From Apodemus sylvaticus (Eukaryota > Chordata > Mammalia > Rodentia > Muridae), in contig NC_067483.1 of assembly GCF_947179515.1 (NCBI RefSeq), positions 88,256,835 to 88,320,834 on the forward strand: a stretch of DNA of 64,000 nucleotides, read 5' to 3'. Every line of letters starts with the position of its first letter. Position 1 is the stretch's first letter. The notes under the pieces were generated by a model that had not been told where the DNA came from, did not search any database, and saw nothing but the letters and a program-made list of their open reading frames with translations. The translations under genes and the position numbers were made by a program. Below, in pieces: positions 23,830-35,944 of this stretch.

Positions 23830-24385
23830 AGGTATGAGGGCATGTAGTTGCTGGGATTTGAACTCAGGACCTCTGGAAGAGCAAGTAGCCAGTGCTATTA
23901 ACGGCCGAGCCATGTCTCCAGCCTCGGCTTGCGCTTTGTAATGCCAGGTGCTGAAGAGTCAAGGAAGGATTGCTTGATCCCTCAAGTTTGGAGGCCAGCC
24001 TTAGCAAAATGACAATACCCTATGGCGTTCTTGTTCTGTGTGGTCTTGACCTTGCCAGAGCAGAGCTGGGTGACCAGACTAGGAAAACTGCCTGTGATAT
24101 CCCTTTATGAAGGGAGTGTCACGTATAGCAGAGAGGTGACATGGTTTACAGGCTATTTAAATCTAACACATCTTGGTGGGTTTGGCATGCTGGTACACAC
24201 TGTGGCCCTAGCACTTGGAGGCCAGGGCAGGGAGGTGGAGAGTTTGGAATCAGCCTGGCTATACAAAGAAACTCTGTGTCACAAACACCCAGTAAGCCTT
24301 AAATAATAAAAGCTGGGACTATCGCTCAGTGATAGTGTCTAGGGATGTGGTGTCGGGTTTCATTCCCAGAGTGCAGGGGATAAAG
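23830..24385. mobile_element. B2, B1 and ID-like fragments
   Basis: Reverse B2 fragment at 23830-23925, forward B1-like at 24175-24300, and a forward ID-like tRNA-derived unit at 24311-24385 (GCTGGGACTATCGCTCAGTG). Confidence 0.6.
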
Positions 24386-24389
24386 CTTC

Positions 24390-25160
24390 TCGAAATGAAA
24401 AAAATATGAAGTAATAAGGGGTGTTGACAGAGGCACGCGCCTTGGGAGTGCAATTCTGGCTGTTGCATTGGGTCTGCTAGAAACCTCCGAGCTTGCCAAG
24501 TGGCCCGCTTGGCCCACTTGGTTGGCTAGTCTGGGAAGGCAAGGCCCATCTTGGCCCTTGAGGTTCAGTCTTTCAGGACGGCTCCCACACTGTTTCCAGC
24601 TGTGGGTCTCAGTGAAAGGAGGCTGCAGGCTCTGTGGACCTATGCTTCCAACATCTATAAACTCAGTAAAACTAGGGAGAACGTGCACCCAGGTGCTTTC
24701 CTCAAGAGTGCTGGGACAGAACATCCAAAGATGTTCACAGAGATGTCACCATTACCACTCTTTGACTCAAAGTGCCAAAGGCAAATCCCTCTGTGGATGT
24801 CTGTTTTATGTAAGGAAAATGGACCTCTCCTCGTGTGGATACACAGACAGAGTTCTATTTCTTTAGTGTCTGGTACATAAAAAGTGCTGTGCCTCATTTG
24901 CAGACTGGATTAATGTATTGTGATATTCTAATGGTGTATTCTATAAGCAACAGAGTCCCAAACACACTCACCGTCCTCAGGACGTTTGAGCACTGTACCT
25001 TCGCTCAGAAACCTCCCGTAGCTAGGCATGTGCCTTTGAAGGATTTTGAGAAAACTTACTGGAACCATCTTACCAAATGCAACTCAGCTGAAGGCGGAAG
25101 CATGAAGCGAGTCTGCAGGAAGGGAGATGGTCACCACCAGCCCTGGACAATGCCATCTGC
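24390..25160. other. Intergenic, nothing recognised
   Basis: Non-repeat sequence. Overlapping frames of 109-134 codons on both strands have no recognisable domains. Confidence 0.5.
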
Positions 25161-25283
25161 TCCTAGGCATGGTTGCATGCCCTGTGAGCCCAGCATGGGG
25201 GTGGGGCGGGGGAGGGTAGGGGAGAGCTGGAGAATTTGAGGGCAGACTAGGCTACTTAATAAGATCCTGTCTCAAACTAATTA

Positions 25284-27905
25284 AAGCTGAGCGCTGTGCA
25301 CACCTTTAATCCCAGCACTCGGGAGGCAGAGACAAGTGGATCTCTTGAGTCCCAGGTCACCCTGGTCTACAAAGGGAATTATAGGACAAGTGTCTTAGTT
25401 AGGCTTTTACTGCTGTGAGCAGATACTATGACCAAGGCAAGTCTTATAAAGAACAACATTTAATTGGGGCTGGCTTACAGGTTGAGAGGTTCAGTCCATT
25501 ATCATCGAGATGGGAGCATGGCGGCATCCAGGCAGGCGTGGTGCAGGAGATGCTAAGAGTTCTACATCTTCATCTGAAGGCTGCTATGGAAGATTGACTT
25601 CCAGGTAGCTAGGATGAGGGTCTTAAAGCCCAAGCCCACAGTGACATGTCTACACCTTGGGCCAATCATATATAAACCATCACGTTGCACTCCCTGGCTA
25701 TTTTATCATAGGCTTGTTTAAACACTTGAGTCTATGGGGCCACACCTACATATAGCATAATAAAAAATACATTTAGTTCAACTTCCAAAGTCCCTATAGT
25801 CTATAGCAGACTCAAAAAATTCCAAAGTTCAAAGTCTCTTCTGAGATCTATCCAGTCACTTCACTGTAAAACCCAAAGCAAGACAGGAAACCAGCTGGGC
25901 AAACTCCAAACTCTGTATCTCTACGTCTGATGGCCAAGTGGTCTTCAGATCTCCAACTTTCATCATTGTTGACTGCAACAAGCTTCTTTCACCTGGGCTG
26001 GTTCCACTCCCTATTGGCAGCTTTCCTTGGCAGAGAGCCCATGCCTCTGGCATCTTGAACATCTTGGGGTTTCCATGGCAACTTCAATGTTACAGCTTCT
26101 TGTTTCAATGTCTGGGGTCCACACATGATCTTCTGGGCTCCTCCAAGGGGCTGGCATCACTTCTCCAGCTCTGTCCTCTGTAGCACTCTAAACTCAGATG
26201 GATCCACCCCAGTGCTGGCGCTGTTCTTGGTGATCATCCCGTGGTACTGGCATCTCCAATACCAATAGGGGTCTTCGACTACAACTAGGCTTCACCAATA
26301 GCCTCTTATAGGCTCTCTTTATGGTGCCAAGCTTCAACTCCTTTGCAAGACCCCTTCAGTCCTGGGTTGTCAACTACAACTGGGGCTGCACCTTCACCGA
26401 AGCTATGGCTTTTCACAGTGCCAAGCCTCAGCTGTTCTCCATGACCCCTTCATGCCTTCAAAATCATGATCACCAGAGTGATTCTCACACATTACCGAGT
26501 CCAGCTACAGCAGGAGGTACAACCTTGACTATCTCTGGAACACAGCCTCTGTGCTCTCAGAAACCTTTTCCAGAAGCTTTCACCTAAGTGATGCTGGTCT
26601 CTTCTTAATCACTACTAATTTCTTAGCTCCCGCTCACCAACATCAGTTGTCCCAGGAGTCCCTTTCATTCTTGATTATGAAGCCAGAGCCACATGGCCAC
26701 AGCTGCCAAGTTCTGCTGCTGCTGGAGCTGGAACACGGCTCCCTTGTTCTATTTCATTATAACTTTCTGTTTTCCAACTCCTTCACTGCCTGAGCTTGGC
26801 TGTCCTGGAACTTGCTCTGTAGACTTTGAACTCAGAGATCTGCTTGACTCTGTCTCCTGAATGCTGGGATTGAAGGTGTGATCCACCATGCCTTGATTTA
26901 AGCTGTTCTTCACCTACAACCTGCTCTGTCCCAGGCTGGCCTTGAACTCAGAGAACTGCTCGCCTTTGCCTCCTGGAATTAAAAGCTTGTTCTGCCGTGC
27001 CTGGACCTAAATTTAGCCAGGTGGGATCTTGCACCAAGGTCACCACTCTCTTAATTAGTTTAATATCCTTGAACACAGGATTCGGCTCCATTTCACTTCT
27101 GGGTGCCCCTTTAATACTGGAACCATGCAGTTTATATTTTTTCTTTCTCAGCTTGCTGTGCTTGTTCAAAATATTCTTCATGATACTTAACCAGAGAACA
27201 GGGTCTATGCTGGGCGTTTCTGAGACTTCCTTTGTCAGTGAAATTAATATAAATCTTTTTTCTTAGCCTCAGGTAGACTCTTCAGATAAGGGCAAAAAGC
27301 AGCCACATTCTTCACCAAAATATCACAAAAACAGTCTCTTGGCCACATATTCAAATTCTTCTCTGAAACCTCTAGAGCCAGGCTTCCACAATTCAAATCA
27401 CCCTTAGCAACAAAGTCTTTCATAGTCCTACTAGGATGGCCCACTAAGCCGCACTTAAAGCAATCTATTGCTTTCCAAATCCAATGTCCCAAAAATCCAC
27501 ATTCTTCCAAACAAAAGCATGGTCAGGCTTATCACAGCAATACCTCAGTCCCTGGATACAACTTCTGTCTTAGTTAGGGTTTTACTGCTGTGAACAGACA
27601 CGAAGACCAAGGCAACTCTCAGTAGGACAACATTTAATTGGGGCTGGCTTACAGGTTCAGAGGTTCAGTCCATTATCACCAAGGCGGGAGCATGGCAGCA
27701 TCCAGGCAGGCATGGAGCTGGAGGAGCTGAGAGTTCTTCACCTTCATCTGAAGGCAAATAGGAGACTGGCTTCCAAGCAGCTTGGACAAGAGTCTTAAAG
27801 CCCACGCCCACAGTGACACACCTACTCCAGCATGGCCATACCTCCAAAACCTATCACAACAGGCAGGGCTACACAAAGACCTTGTCTTGAAAAAACAACA
27901 CTAAA
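25284..27905 (+). mobile_element. B1 SINE split by the LTR element
   Basis: The left part of a B1 is at 25284-25390 (GAGCGCTGTGCACACC onward). The right part resumes at about 27859 (GGCAGGGCTACACA, then an A-rich tail to about 27905). Removing the 2.5-kb LTR element and one 5-bp duplication restores a continuous B1, so the B1 is older than the LTR insertion. Confidence 0.75.
25391..27858 (-). mobile_element. Non-autonomous LTR retrotransposon (ERV-type), inserted in a B1
   Basis: Terminal direct repeats start TGTCTTAGTTAGG at 25391 and at 27566. The right copy ends ..ATCACA at 27858, and the left copy runs to about 25684-25760. The flanks ACAAG (25386-25390) and ACAGG (27859-27863) form a 5-bp target duplication with one mismatch. 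The LTR reads in functional sense on the minus strand, where it carries an ATTAAA signal. The internal part is only about 1.8 kb and has no intact retroviral genes. A minus-strand frame at 27244-27510 holds a degenerate zinc-knuckle-like CFKCGLVGHPSRTM whose last cysteine position is Met. The internal sequence is related to the element at 60778-62753. Confidence 0.8.
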
Positions 27906-27909
27906 CAAC

Positions 27910-28885
27910 AAAATTGTGGGCTAGAAAGACTTCTTGTGGCCACTAGAGTGGGCTGTGTACCAGGTTGCAAGGGAACTGGGGCGAGGGGAAGCCCAGAAAT
28001 GGCGGAGCCTGAGACAGTGCTGTGGGTTCACCGTAGGCGGGGCACTGGCTTCCCAGAAGCTTGTGGCCCCCAACCCCACCTGCTGTGGGCAGTGATGGTG
28101 AGGGAAGCCGGCCTGAACTTGACAGGGCTGTTTAACTTTGTGGTGCTGGGAACTGAACTTCAAACCTTAGCTAGGTGAGTGTTCTACCTGTGAGCTCTAC
28201 CCAGCCCTCTCTCTCTCTTAGCTTTTCTGATTCCACTTATTTTCTTTCTACAGGTCATAAATAAAGCACTTACAGGCATGGTCTACATTCTACACAACTC
28301 TATTCCTCCTCTCTGACACACTATCCTGACATCTGCTGTTTTCTGTTTTGTTTTAGCTGGGGGGATTTGAGAATGTATTGAGTAGGTTCCACTGACGTTT
28401 TATTTTTGAGCTATCAAGACGAATCTTGGTGGAGTATCCATTGCTCCAAGGCCTTGGTATTGCCTGGTCTCTGGATGCACAGCCTTGGCCTCTATGTCAT
28501 TCATCACTGGGGTGGAGGCAGCCCTTGTCCCACCACAGAAGCTGCTCTACCCGTCACTGCCCTCAGACTTCTGGTGATGGCAGAGGTCAAAAAGAGGATA
28601 AAGAACTTCTTCTAGTACCAGTCAGACTCATGTCAAAATTAAGTGTAATTGGCAGACACCGAGAGGTTTCAATAATGGGGAAGAGAGAAGGTTGAAGTGC
28701 CAGGTCCTAATGCCTGATGCTGGTTATCAGACAAGAGAATAATTAATTGCTCAGCAGCAGAGACTGTGCATTGCTCTTCTAGATGACCCAGGCCCCGTCC
28801 TCAGCACCCACGTCAGGAGTTCCAGCACCTCTGGCTCGATGGGTTCCTGTACACGTCGAAGCAAAAAAGAAAAGAAAAAGAAGAA
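27910..28885. other. Intergenic with one ID-like fragment
   Basis: Mostly single-copy. A reverse ID/B4-like fragment lies at about 28128-28207. No gene seen. Confidence 0.5.
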
Positions 28886-28887
28886 AG

Positions 28888-29205
28888 AAAATGGGGTTGG
28901 AGAGATGGCTCAGCAGTTAAGAGCACCAACTGCTCTTCTGAAGCTGAGTTCAAATCCCAGCATCCACATGGTGACTCACAACCATCCAATAATGAGATCT
29001 GATACCCTCTTCTGGTGTGTCTGAAGATAGCTACAGCGTACTTAGATATAATAAGTGATAAATCTTTTAAAAAGAGGAAGAGGAAGAGAAGGAGAAGAAG
29101 GAGGAGGAGGAGAAGGAAGAGGAGGAGGAGGAAGAGGAGGAGAAAGAGGAGGAGGAGGAGGAGGAGGAGGAGGAGGAGGAGGAGGAGGAGGAGGAGGAGG
29201 AAGAA
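28888..29205 (+). mobile_element. B2 SINE with (GGA)n tail
   Basis: Forward B2 at 28888-29070 whose A-rich tail has become a purine array of AGG/AAG units to about 29201. Confidence 0.88.
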
Positions 29206-29295
29206 AACACATTGGCAAGACCCACGAGGGAAGCACTGTGCAGCCGCCATCACAGCCCCCATCTCAGTGCTGGGTGGACAGTGCATTCTTTTGAA

Positions 29296-29300
29296 TGATT

Positions 29301-29348
<48 letters not shown>

Positions 29349-29514
29349 TATATATGACAAGTACACTGTAACTATCTTCAGACACACCAGAACTGGGCAC
29401 CAGATCCTGTGACATATGGTTGTGAGCCACCATGTGGTTGCTGGGATTTGAACTCAGGACCTCTGGAAGAGCAGTCAGTGCTCTTAACCGCTGAGCCATC
29501 TCCCCAATCCCCTC
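29296..29514 (-). mobile_element. B2 SINE with (TTTA)n tail
   Basis: (TTTA)n at 29302-29347, then reverse B2 to GAGCCATCTCCCCAATCCCC. Confidence 0.9.
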
Positions 29515-30048
29515 AGCACATTTTATTTGTATGTAAATAAAAACCACAAACTGCCCCCACTCCACACTTCTGGGATCTATGGCTTTTGCTCATTTGTTTG
29601 TGGTTCTCTACAGTAGCTGGCATGAAGGTGTTGGAGAGATGCTGGAAGAGGAGTTGAGGTGAGGGATGGGCAGGCAGAATCCAGCTTCATCCTGGAAAAT
29701 TACAAAGTGGTTCGCTTTGATTTCAAATTCTTCCAACTCAAGAGGCAAATGGCAAGCCAGAGGCAGAGGTGCTTTTGATTGTGAGTTCTCTGCCCTCTGA
29801 ACCTCAGTTTCATTATATGGGAGAGCCCTGCCTCATACAGGGTTCTGTAAACACAAACAAAACAATACAAGGGTCTGGATTTTTTCCTCCTGCACCAGGG
29901 CTCAGTACAGTAGTGCCCATCGTCTGTCTGAGGGACCTCTGTCTGGGGGGTGTTTCCTTCCTCTGCCTTCTCTCCCCACCATAGGTCACAATAGTATAGG
30001 GAACCCCAGAGACATCACCAGCGCTGCTAAAACTCTCCGGTTTTTGTT
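29515..30048. other. Intergenic, nothing recognised
   Basis: Single-copy sequence with no convincing ORF. Confidence 0.5.
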
Positions 30049-30049
30049 T

Positions 30050-30605
30050 TGTTTTTTTCTCGAGACAGGGTTTCTCTGTGCAGCCCTGGCTGTCCTGGAA
30101 CTCACTCTGTAGACCAGTCTGGCCTTGAACTCAAAAATCTGCCTGCCTCTGCCTCCCAAGTGCTGGGATAAAGGCGTGCACCACTACTGCCTGGCTGTCA
30201 GGAACTCTCTTATGACTGTACCTTCACTGAGGCTCAAAAGGAAATAGGGGTGTGTGTGTGTGTGTGTGTACCATGACCCAAGTGCCTACAAAAGGATCAT
30301 TTCTGAAAGTTATTTGTTTGCATCAAAACATGTTGGTCTTGGAGATCAAACTGAGGGTGTCAGACTTCGCAGCAAGCATCTTTACCCACTGAGCCATCTT
30401 GCTGCCCTGAAACTTTTTAAGAGAAAATTAAACTTTAAAAAAAACAAACAGCGACTCAGAGCCAGGTGGTAGTGTACATCTTTAATCCCAGTGTTCAGGA
30501 AGCAGAGGCAGGTGGATCTCTGAGTTTGAGGCTACCTGGTGTATAGAGTGAATTCCAGGATGGCCAAGGCTACATGGAAAAACCCTGTCTCCAAAACCAA
30601 TCCAA
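30050..30605. mobile_element. B1, (TG)n, B3-like and B1
   Basis: Reverse B1 at 30050-30200, (TG)n near 30248-30270, reverse B3-like remnant at 30320-30412, forward B1 at 30460-30605. Confidence 0.75.
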
Positions 30606-30719
30606 AACAAGACACTGGTGCAGATCCTGGGGTGGTAGAGCAGGGCGATAATGCCCACGCTCAGGACCTGCAGGCAGGTGGTTCTCTATGAGTTAAGACA
30701 GCCAGGGCTACCTAGCGAC

Positions 30720-31128
30720 TTCTGGGCTAGCCATAGTGGCATGGTGAGACACAAGGCCTCCCCATCACGGCAAATAAGTGTGTTTGGAGTGATACCAACA
30801 CAGAGACCACTGATTCTCCTCCTCTGTATGAGGAGGGGAAACAGCATAAGTAGCCTATGGTCACCTGACTCATGAAGTGGTCTGGGTGCCATCAGGGCAA
30901 TGTGTCTGAACACTCTATAGTGTTCAGCCACTGGAACCCTCAGTAAGGGCCAGTGTGATCAAAGGGCGTGATCACTATTTCGGGAAGGAGCCAGCATGCA
31001 TCCCTGCCATGGGTCTTAGAACCGGATTTTTGGCTACTTTGTGGGTCCTTCTGTCTTCCACCCTTTCCACTCTTATTCTGCCTTTCAACCCCCTGAAAAG
31101 TAGGTAGGAGAGAAAGAGATCTCTGATC
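30720..31128. other. Intergenic, nothing recognised
   Basis: Short single-copy stretch after a B1 fragment (30660-30720). No gene seen. Confidence 0.45.
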
Positions 31129-31129
31129 T

Positions 31130-31303
31130 ACTTTTTTTTTTTTTTTTTTTTTGATTTTGGTTTTTTTTTGAGACAGGGTTTCTCTGTGTAGCCCTGGCTG
31201 TCCTGGAGCTCACTCCGTAGACCAGGCTGGCCTTGAACTCAGAAATCCTCCTGCCTCTGCCTCCCAGAGTGCTGGGATTACAGGCATGCGCCACCACCGC
31301 TAC
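31130..31303 (-). mobile_element. B1 SINE
   Basis: Reverse B1 with a T-tract. CTACTTT flanks both ends. Confidence 0.88.
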
Positions 31304-31659
31304 TTTCCTCTTTTTGTTTCTTCTTGGTCCATAACTACTATCAAACAGAAACCAACCCCCCTAAATGGCCAACAGTGACCCACCGACAGCCCACCTATGG
31401 GGAGCTAGCATTTATATATATCCTCTAAAAAGTCCCAGAGTTCCAAAGGTCACACAATTGCAGAAAATATCTGCAGCTAGCAAAATCGTTCCTCTGCTAG
31501 AGCACGAGGCAAATCACAGTCAGCTGCTGAAAAGCAGCCCCCCCACACCTAGGATAAAAACAAAAACATATTTCCATAATATTTCTGTTTTTTAAAAGAA
31601 ACTAAAACTCTCATTACAGGTCTCAATTATTTCTTTTTCCTTTTTAAAAAGATTCATTT

Positions 31660-32268
31660 AAGCCGGGTGGTGGTGGTGCATGCCCTTAATCCCAGCACTT
31701 GGGAGGCAGAGGCAGGTGGATATCTGAGTTCGAGGCCAGCCTGGTCTACAGAGTGAGTTCCAGGACAGCCAGGGCTACACAGAGAAACCCTGTCTCAAAA
31801 AACAAAACAAAACAAAAAAGGACCATTTATTTATTTTATGTATGTGTATATACACTGTCGATTGTCTTCAGACACACTAGAAGAGGGGGGCATCGGAGCC
31901 CATTATAGATGGTTGTGAGCCATCATGTGGTTTCTGGGATTTGAACTCAGGACCTCTGGAAGAGCACTCAGTGCTCTTAACCACTGAGACATCTCTCTAG
32001 CACCTCTTCTTCCTTTTTATGATTTATTGACATGTATGAGTGGTTTGCCTGAGCTGTACTTACACCATATGTGTGCAGTACCTTTGGAGGCAAGAAAAGG
32101 GCATCGGAATCCCTGAAATTGGAGCCTATTGTGTGCCACTGTTGGGTGCTGGAAACCAAATGTGGGTCATCTGCAAGGGCAGTAAGAGCTCTAGCCTATC
32201 ACTTCTTTTTTGTTTTTTGTTTTGTTTTGTTTTTTTGTTTTTGTTTTTTTTTGTTTGTTTGGCTTTTT

Positions 32269-32304
<36 letters not shown>

Positions 32305-32420
32305 AGACAGGGTTTCTCTGTGTAGCCCTGGCTGTCCTGGAACTCACTCTGTAGACCAGGCTGGCCTTGAACTCAGAAATCCGCCTGCCTCTGCCTCCCA
32401 GAGTGCTGAGATTACAGGCT
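31660..32420. mobile_element. B1, B2, B3-like and B1
   Basis: Forward B1 at 31660-31820, reverse B2 at 31821-32003, weak reverse B3-like unit at 32010-32200. A reverse B1 at about 32270-32420 has a long T-rich junction and near-duplicate flanks (CTATCACTT / TTATCACTT). Confidence 0.75.
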
Positions 32421-32424
32421 TATC

Positions 32425-33689
32425 ACTTACTTCTTTCAGGCCCAGCCCACTTAAGTGTTCTGAGTACAGAATCATCAATGCTACTGTGAGCCGGGTCACC
32501 TCCCCTGGGCACACAGCAGTCTGGCTGCTGTGCTGTAGGACGGCCAGGGTGACACTTGTTTTGCAGCCCAGATGGTGGCACAAGTTCTCCGGCTAAGAGA
32601 CAAGCCAGGTCAAGGTGTTAGGCCTATGAGTCTGGTCCAGTCAATGCAGAAGTTTCCAGATTTAAAGGAAACTCATCCGCTCAAGGGAAGCCAATGTGAA
32701 TCCACATTTCTCCAAATTAGTATCAGGTAGACCAGCCTAGCTGCCGTATCTGTGGTCCCTGTTCTGTTGACAAATGGTGTTTGCAGAACACTGAACTCTT
32801 CAGGGGTAGATCAGTTCTGAGCTTCCTTGTTATGGAGTCTTTATTTCTCTAGCTTCGAGCGAGGTGTCTGATGACCCACAGCTGCTGGGTAGATTGAACG
32901 AGCAGTTCGCTGACTGAACGAACGGTGGATAAGCTTAGCCACCAAAAGAGACCCTTTTACTGGCATTGTGTGATTGTTGACCCTGAGGTTAGGGCTTTAG
33001 GAGGGTCTCACGGCTGAGGGCCTGGGTTCAAACCCAAGGAGGGTAGACTTAAGTCAAGGTTGAGTGAGCTGGGGTAAGATGAGTTTGTATGTTCTGGTCT
33101 CAGTTTCCCTTCTCAAAGTTCTCTGTTGTGAGGGCTGTCAGAATGGGCAGGAGGTGAGGGCAAAGTCTAGAGAGACATAGGCTATCTCAGAAGCGCCGTG
33201 GTGGGCTGGATTAGGAAAAACAGGCCCTCTTACCCACCCCAGTTTTGGTCATTCTAAGGAAGGTGACTGAGTTGGAGTTTCTGGTTTGCTTGCTTCCTTC
33301 CTGGAAAAGGTTCTCCTCAAAGGTTAGCCTTGCACAGTCCCAACCTCAGAGGGGCAGGAAGGAAGCTGTGGACAAACGTCTGGAGGGCTGCTCAGAGGTC
33401 TCATGTTGGGCTGAGGCCTCCAGGATGCTTCTTCTCCCCTGATTCCACCATCTTGAGCAAATAGAAGGAAAGGCATAGCAAGGTCACCTGGAGGTCACTT
33501 CCCTTGGGGGCCATCTCTAGGGTCTTACCACCCCCATCCAGTTCTCAGGCACCACAGAGGGAGGGAGCAAGTGGACCTCCCAGCCACCTCTCCATCTAGC
33601 TGGTAAGTCTTCTGAAGCACCGTCCTTCCCACCCCTCCACCCCTCCCCCGGTCTGACTTTCCTGGTATTCTTGCAGTTGGAGCCTCAGG
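32425..33689. other. Repeat-poor intergenic block
   Basis: About 1.26 kb without SINEs between Sde2 and Lefty2. No gene recognised. It could be regulatory sequence, but no motif cluster stands out. Confidence 0.45.
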
Positions 33690-34427
33690 TGCTGGGGACA
33701 GCATACCACTACAGGGACTGCCAGCAGCTGGCCAGATGGAGACATCTTAGAAGCCTATGGCAGCTCCTTGTGAAAAAGGATGGCATCTGGGACCCTGAGA
33801 AGCAGGACACACATCCCTCCAGGGGACCAAGGGACTGCCTGCAGTAGGCCGGATTGGAGACATCTCCGTAGCCAGTGGCAGCTCTTTGTAACAACAGTTG
33901 TTCCCATTTCTTCTAACCTTAGCCCTGGACAATGGCTGTATAGATTTCATTTGCGTGTGACTGTTTTCTAGTTGGCCTTGGTGTGCATAATTATTCTGTT
34001 ATATCTGACTTTCTTACTCCCTTTTCCTTCTGCTCTGGTGAATTCTGTGAAACTAGATGTTCCCTGATGTAATGATTGTTAAACAATTAAAAATTAAGGC
34101 CTGGGACACAGCACAGCACAGCACAGCACAGCCCTAATGGCCCAGGTACATGCTCTGTCCTCTCATCTTGGAAACAATGGTAGTTTTGGATTAATGTTTG
34201 ACTTGCAAAGAAAGTTTGAAGAAATTATTAGAAAATGAAACAATCACTTACTACTAGAGTCATACAGGATCCATTACCAGAAAGTGAAGGAATTTGCTAG
34301 ATTTATGAAAAAGCATTAGTAAGAGAGACATAATCATGGGATAAAGGAAAAATGGATTAAGGGAACACAAACACAAACATGGGGTACTTTTAATTCAGAA
34401 AAGGAAAAGCTATTGAAGTTAGGAAAT

Positions 34428-34742
34428 TAGCTGGGCAGTGGTGGCACACGCCCGTAATCCCAGCACTTGGGAGGCAGAGGCAGGTGGATCTCTGAGTTCA
34501 AAGCCTGGTCTACACAGTGAGTTCCAGGACAGCTAAGGCTATACAGAGAAACCCTGTCTTGAAAAAATCAAATCCAAAAACCAAAAAAGAAGAACAAGAA
34601 GGAGAAGGAGAAGGAGAAGGAGAAGGAGAAGGAGAAGGAGAAGGAGAAGGAGAAGGAGAAGGAGAAGGAGAAGGAGAAGGAGAAGGAGAAGGAGAAGAAG
34701 AAGAAGAAGAAGAAGAAGAAGAAGAAGAAGAAGAAGAAGAAG

Positions 34743-34768
<26 letters not shown>
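34428..34768 (+). mobile_element. B1 with hexanucleotide/trinucleotide tail inside copy A
   Basis: B1 body from about 34428 to 34565, then an A-rich tail that has become (GGAGAA)n and (GAA)n up to 34768. The 13-bp duplication GAAGTTAGGAAAT is at 34415-34427 and 34769-34781. Copy B has the uninterrupted site (GAAGTTATGAAAT near 54165). Confidence 0.85.
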
Positions 34769-34773
<5 letters not shown>

Positions 34774-35278
34774 TAGGAAATGGGGTTTGCACAGCATTTG
34801 AGAGCAGTTCATGGTCTCCTTTGGATATATATGGATAAGAAAGTATAGAATGAATAAAATTATACTCTAGTAAAACTAAGTCAAAACACCAGGACTCCTA
34901 GGAGAGTCACTGTGTGCAATGTGCAGAAGCAAAAGCTAGCGGAACTACTGAGTCAAGGTCTAACCTGACTCTTTCTGGCCGCTGCCTGGCCGCTTTGCCC
35001 ATGTCACTTATCATTAGAGCTTCACAGGAAAATGCAAGTAGCTGACCTCGGAGCTCTGAGCTCTGGAGTATAATATGTCAAACATTAAAGTTTAAATAAT
35101 GATATGTTTGCAATTATTACTTTGGCCACAGGCCTGGGAATAGGGAAGCTTGAAATTTTGGGGAACAGTTGGAATTCTTGATTCTTTGTGGGATGTGGTT
35201 ATCCTTTTGAATTTGATTTGGCAATGATTATACAATGTCTTTTTTTTTCTACCTGCTTTTAGAGTATCAATAAAAGAC

Positions 35279-35699
35279 TGAGGCAAGAGAAAGGAGAGAG
35301 AGCGAGTCATCGAGTGGAGAGAGAGGGAGGTGCGCATGAGGCGTGTGGAGAGTGTGTGAGTGAACGAAGAGAGAATGTGAGGGTGTGTGAGAGAGAGCAC
35401 GGAGAGAGTGTGTGAGAGAGAGCACGGAGAGAGTGTGTGTGTAAGTGCGCAAGGAGAGAGAGAGAGTGCGGAGTGAGAGAGTGTGTGAGGAGAGAGTGTG
35501 TGTGGAGTGTGTATGTGGAAGAACACACAGAGTGAGTGTGAGTGTGAGTGTGAGAAAGAGAGCCAGCTCAACCCCTGGCCTGAAGAGAGAGAGTAAAAGT
35601 ACATACAGCTTCAAGGGGACAGAGGGGGGGGAGAGAGAGAGAGGGAGAGAGAGAGAGAGCGAGAGGGAGAGAGAGTAAAAGTACATACAGCTTCAAGGG

Positions 35700-35741
<42 letters not shown>
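35279..35741. repeat. GA/GTGAG-rich array in copy A
   Basis: About 460 bp of GA- and GTGAGA-type repeats in which a unit containing GTACATACAGCTTCAAGGGG occurs twice (about 35597 and 35680). Long open frames through it are compositional. Confidence 0.85.
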
Positions 35742-35743
<2 letters not shown>

Positions 35744-35944
35744 AACTTTAAGCCTTAAAATACTGCCTGTCAGTTTGTACCTGAAAAGCTGTCTGTGTCT
35801 GGTTATTATGAGCCTTCCAGAGATATTCCTGCTTCCAGTTGAAAACTGGATCCTGTGTTGAGGCTGGACCATGAAACTAGGCAGGAGGTCTCAAGGTGAT
35901 TTTTGGTTTTGTTTTTATTTTTGTGTTGTTGTGGTTTTTATCTG

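Larger units (their letters stand above)
33690..35870 (+). mobile_element. Long dispersed repeat, copy A (LTR-like, family not identified)
   Basis: Starts TGCTGGGGACAGCATACC and ends near GAGGCTGGAC. It shares sequence along its whole length with copy B at 53521-55060, including CCCTGGACAATGGCTGTATA and CAATAAAAGACTG (AATAAA near 35268), followed by GA-rich arrays. It has extra material relative to B: an internal roughly 119-bp duplication near its start, a B1 with a long microsatellite tail (34428-34768), and longer GA tracts. There is no coding capacity. Confidence 0.7.

Noticed and set aside
24311..24385. tRNA-like sequences (also near 38055, 39490 and 44735)
   Set aside because: Diverged ID/B4 SINE heads with damaged promoter boxes; not tRNA genes.
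27244..27510. Functional retroviral gag gene
   Set aside because: Only 88 codons, with an incomplete zinc knuckle and no pol or protease; a remnant at most.
29015..29371. Arg- or Gly-rich frames over the (GGA)n array
   Set aside because: Simple-repeat artefacts spanning a B2 tail.
34510..34812. Glu/Gly, Ser and Phe homopolymer frames
   Set aside because: Frames of the (GGAGAA)n/(GAA)n microsatellite.
35092..35686. Long minus-strand Ser/Leu/Thr/His frames (139-170 codons)
   Set aside because: They run through GA/GTGAGA arrays of a dispersed repeat; composition explains their length.
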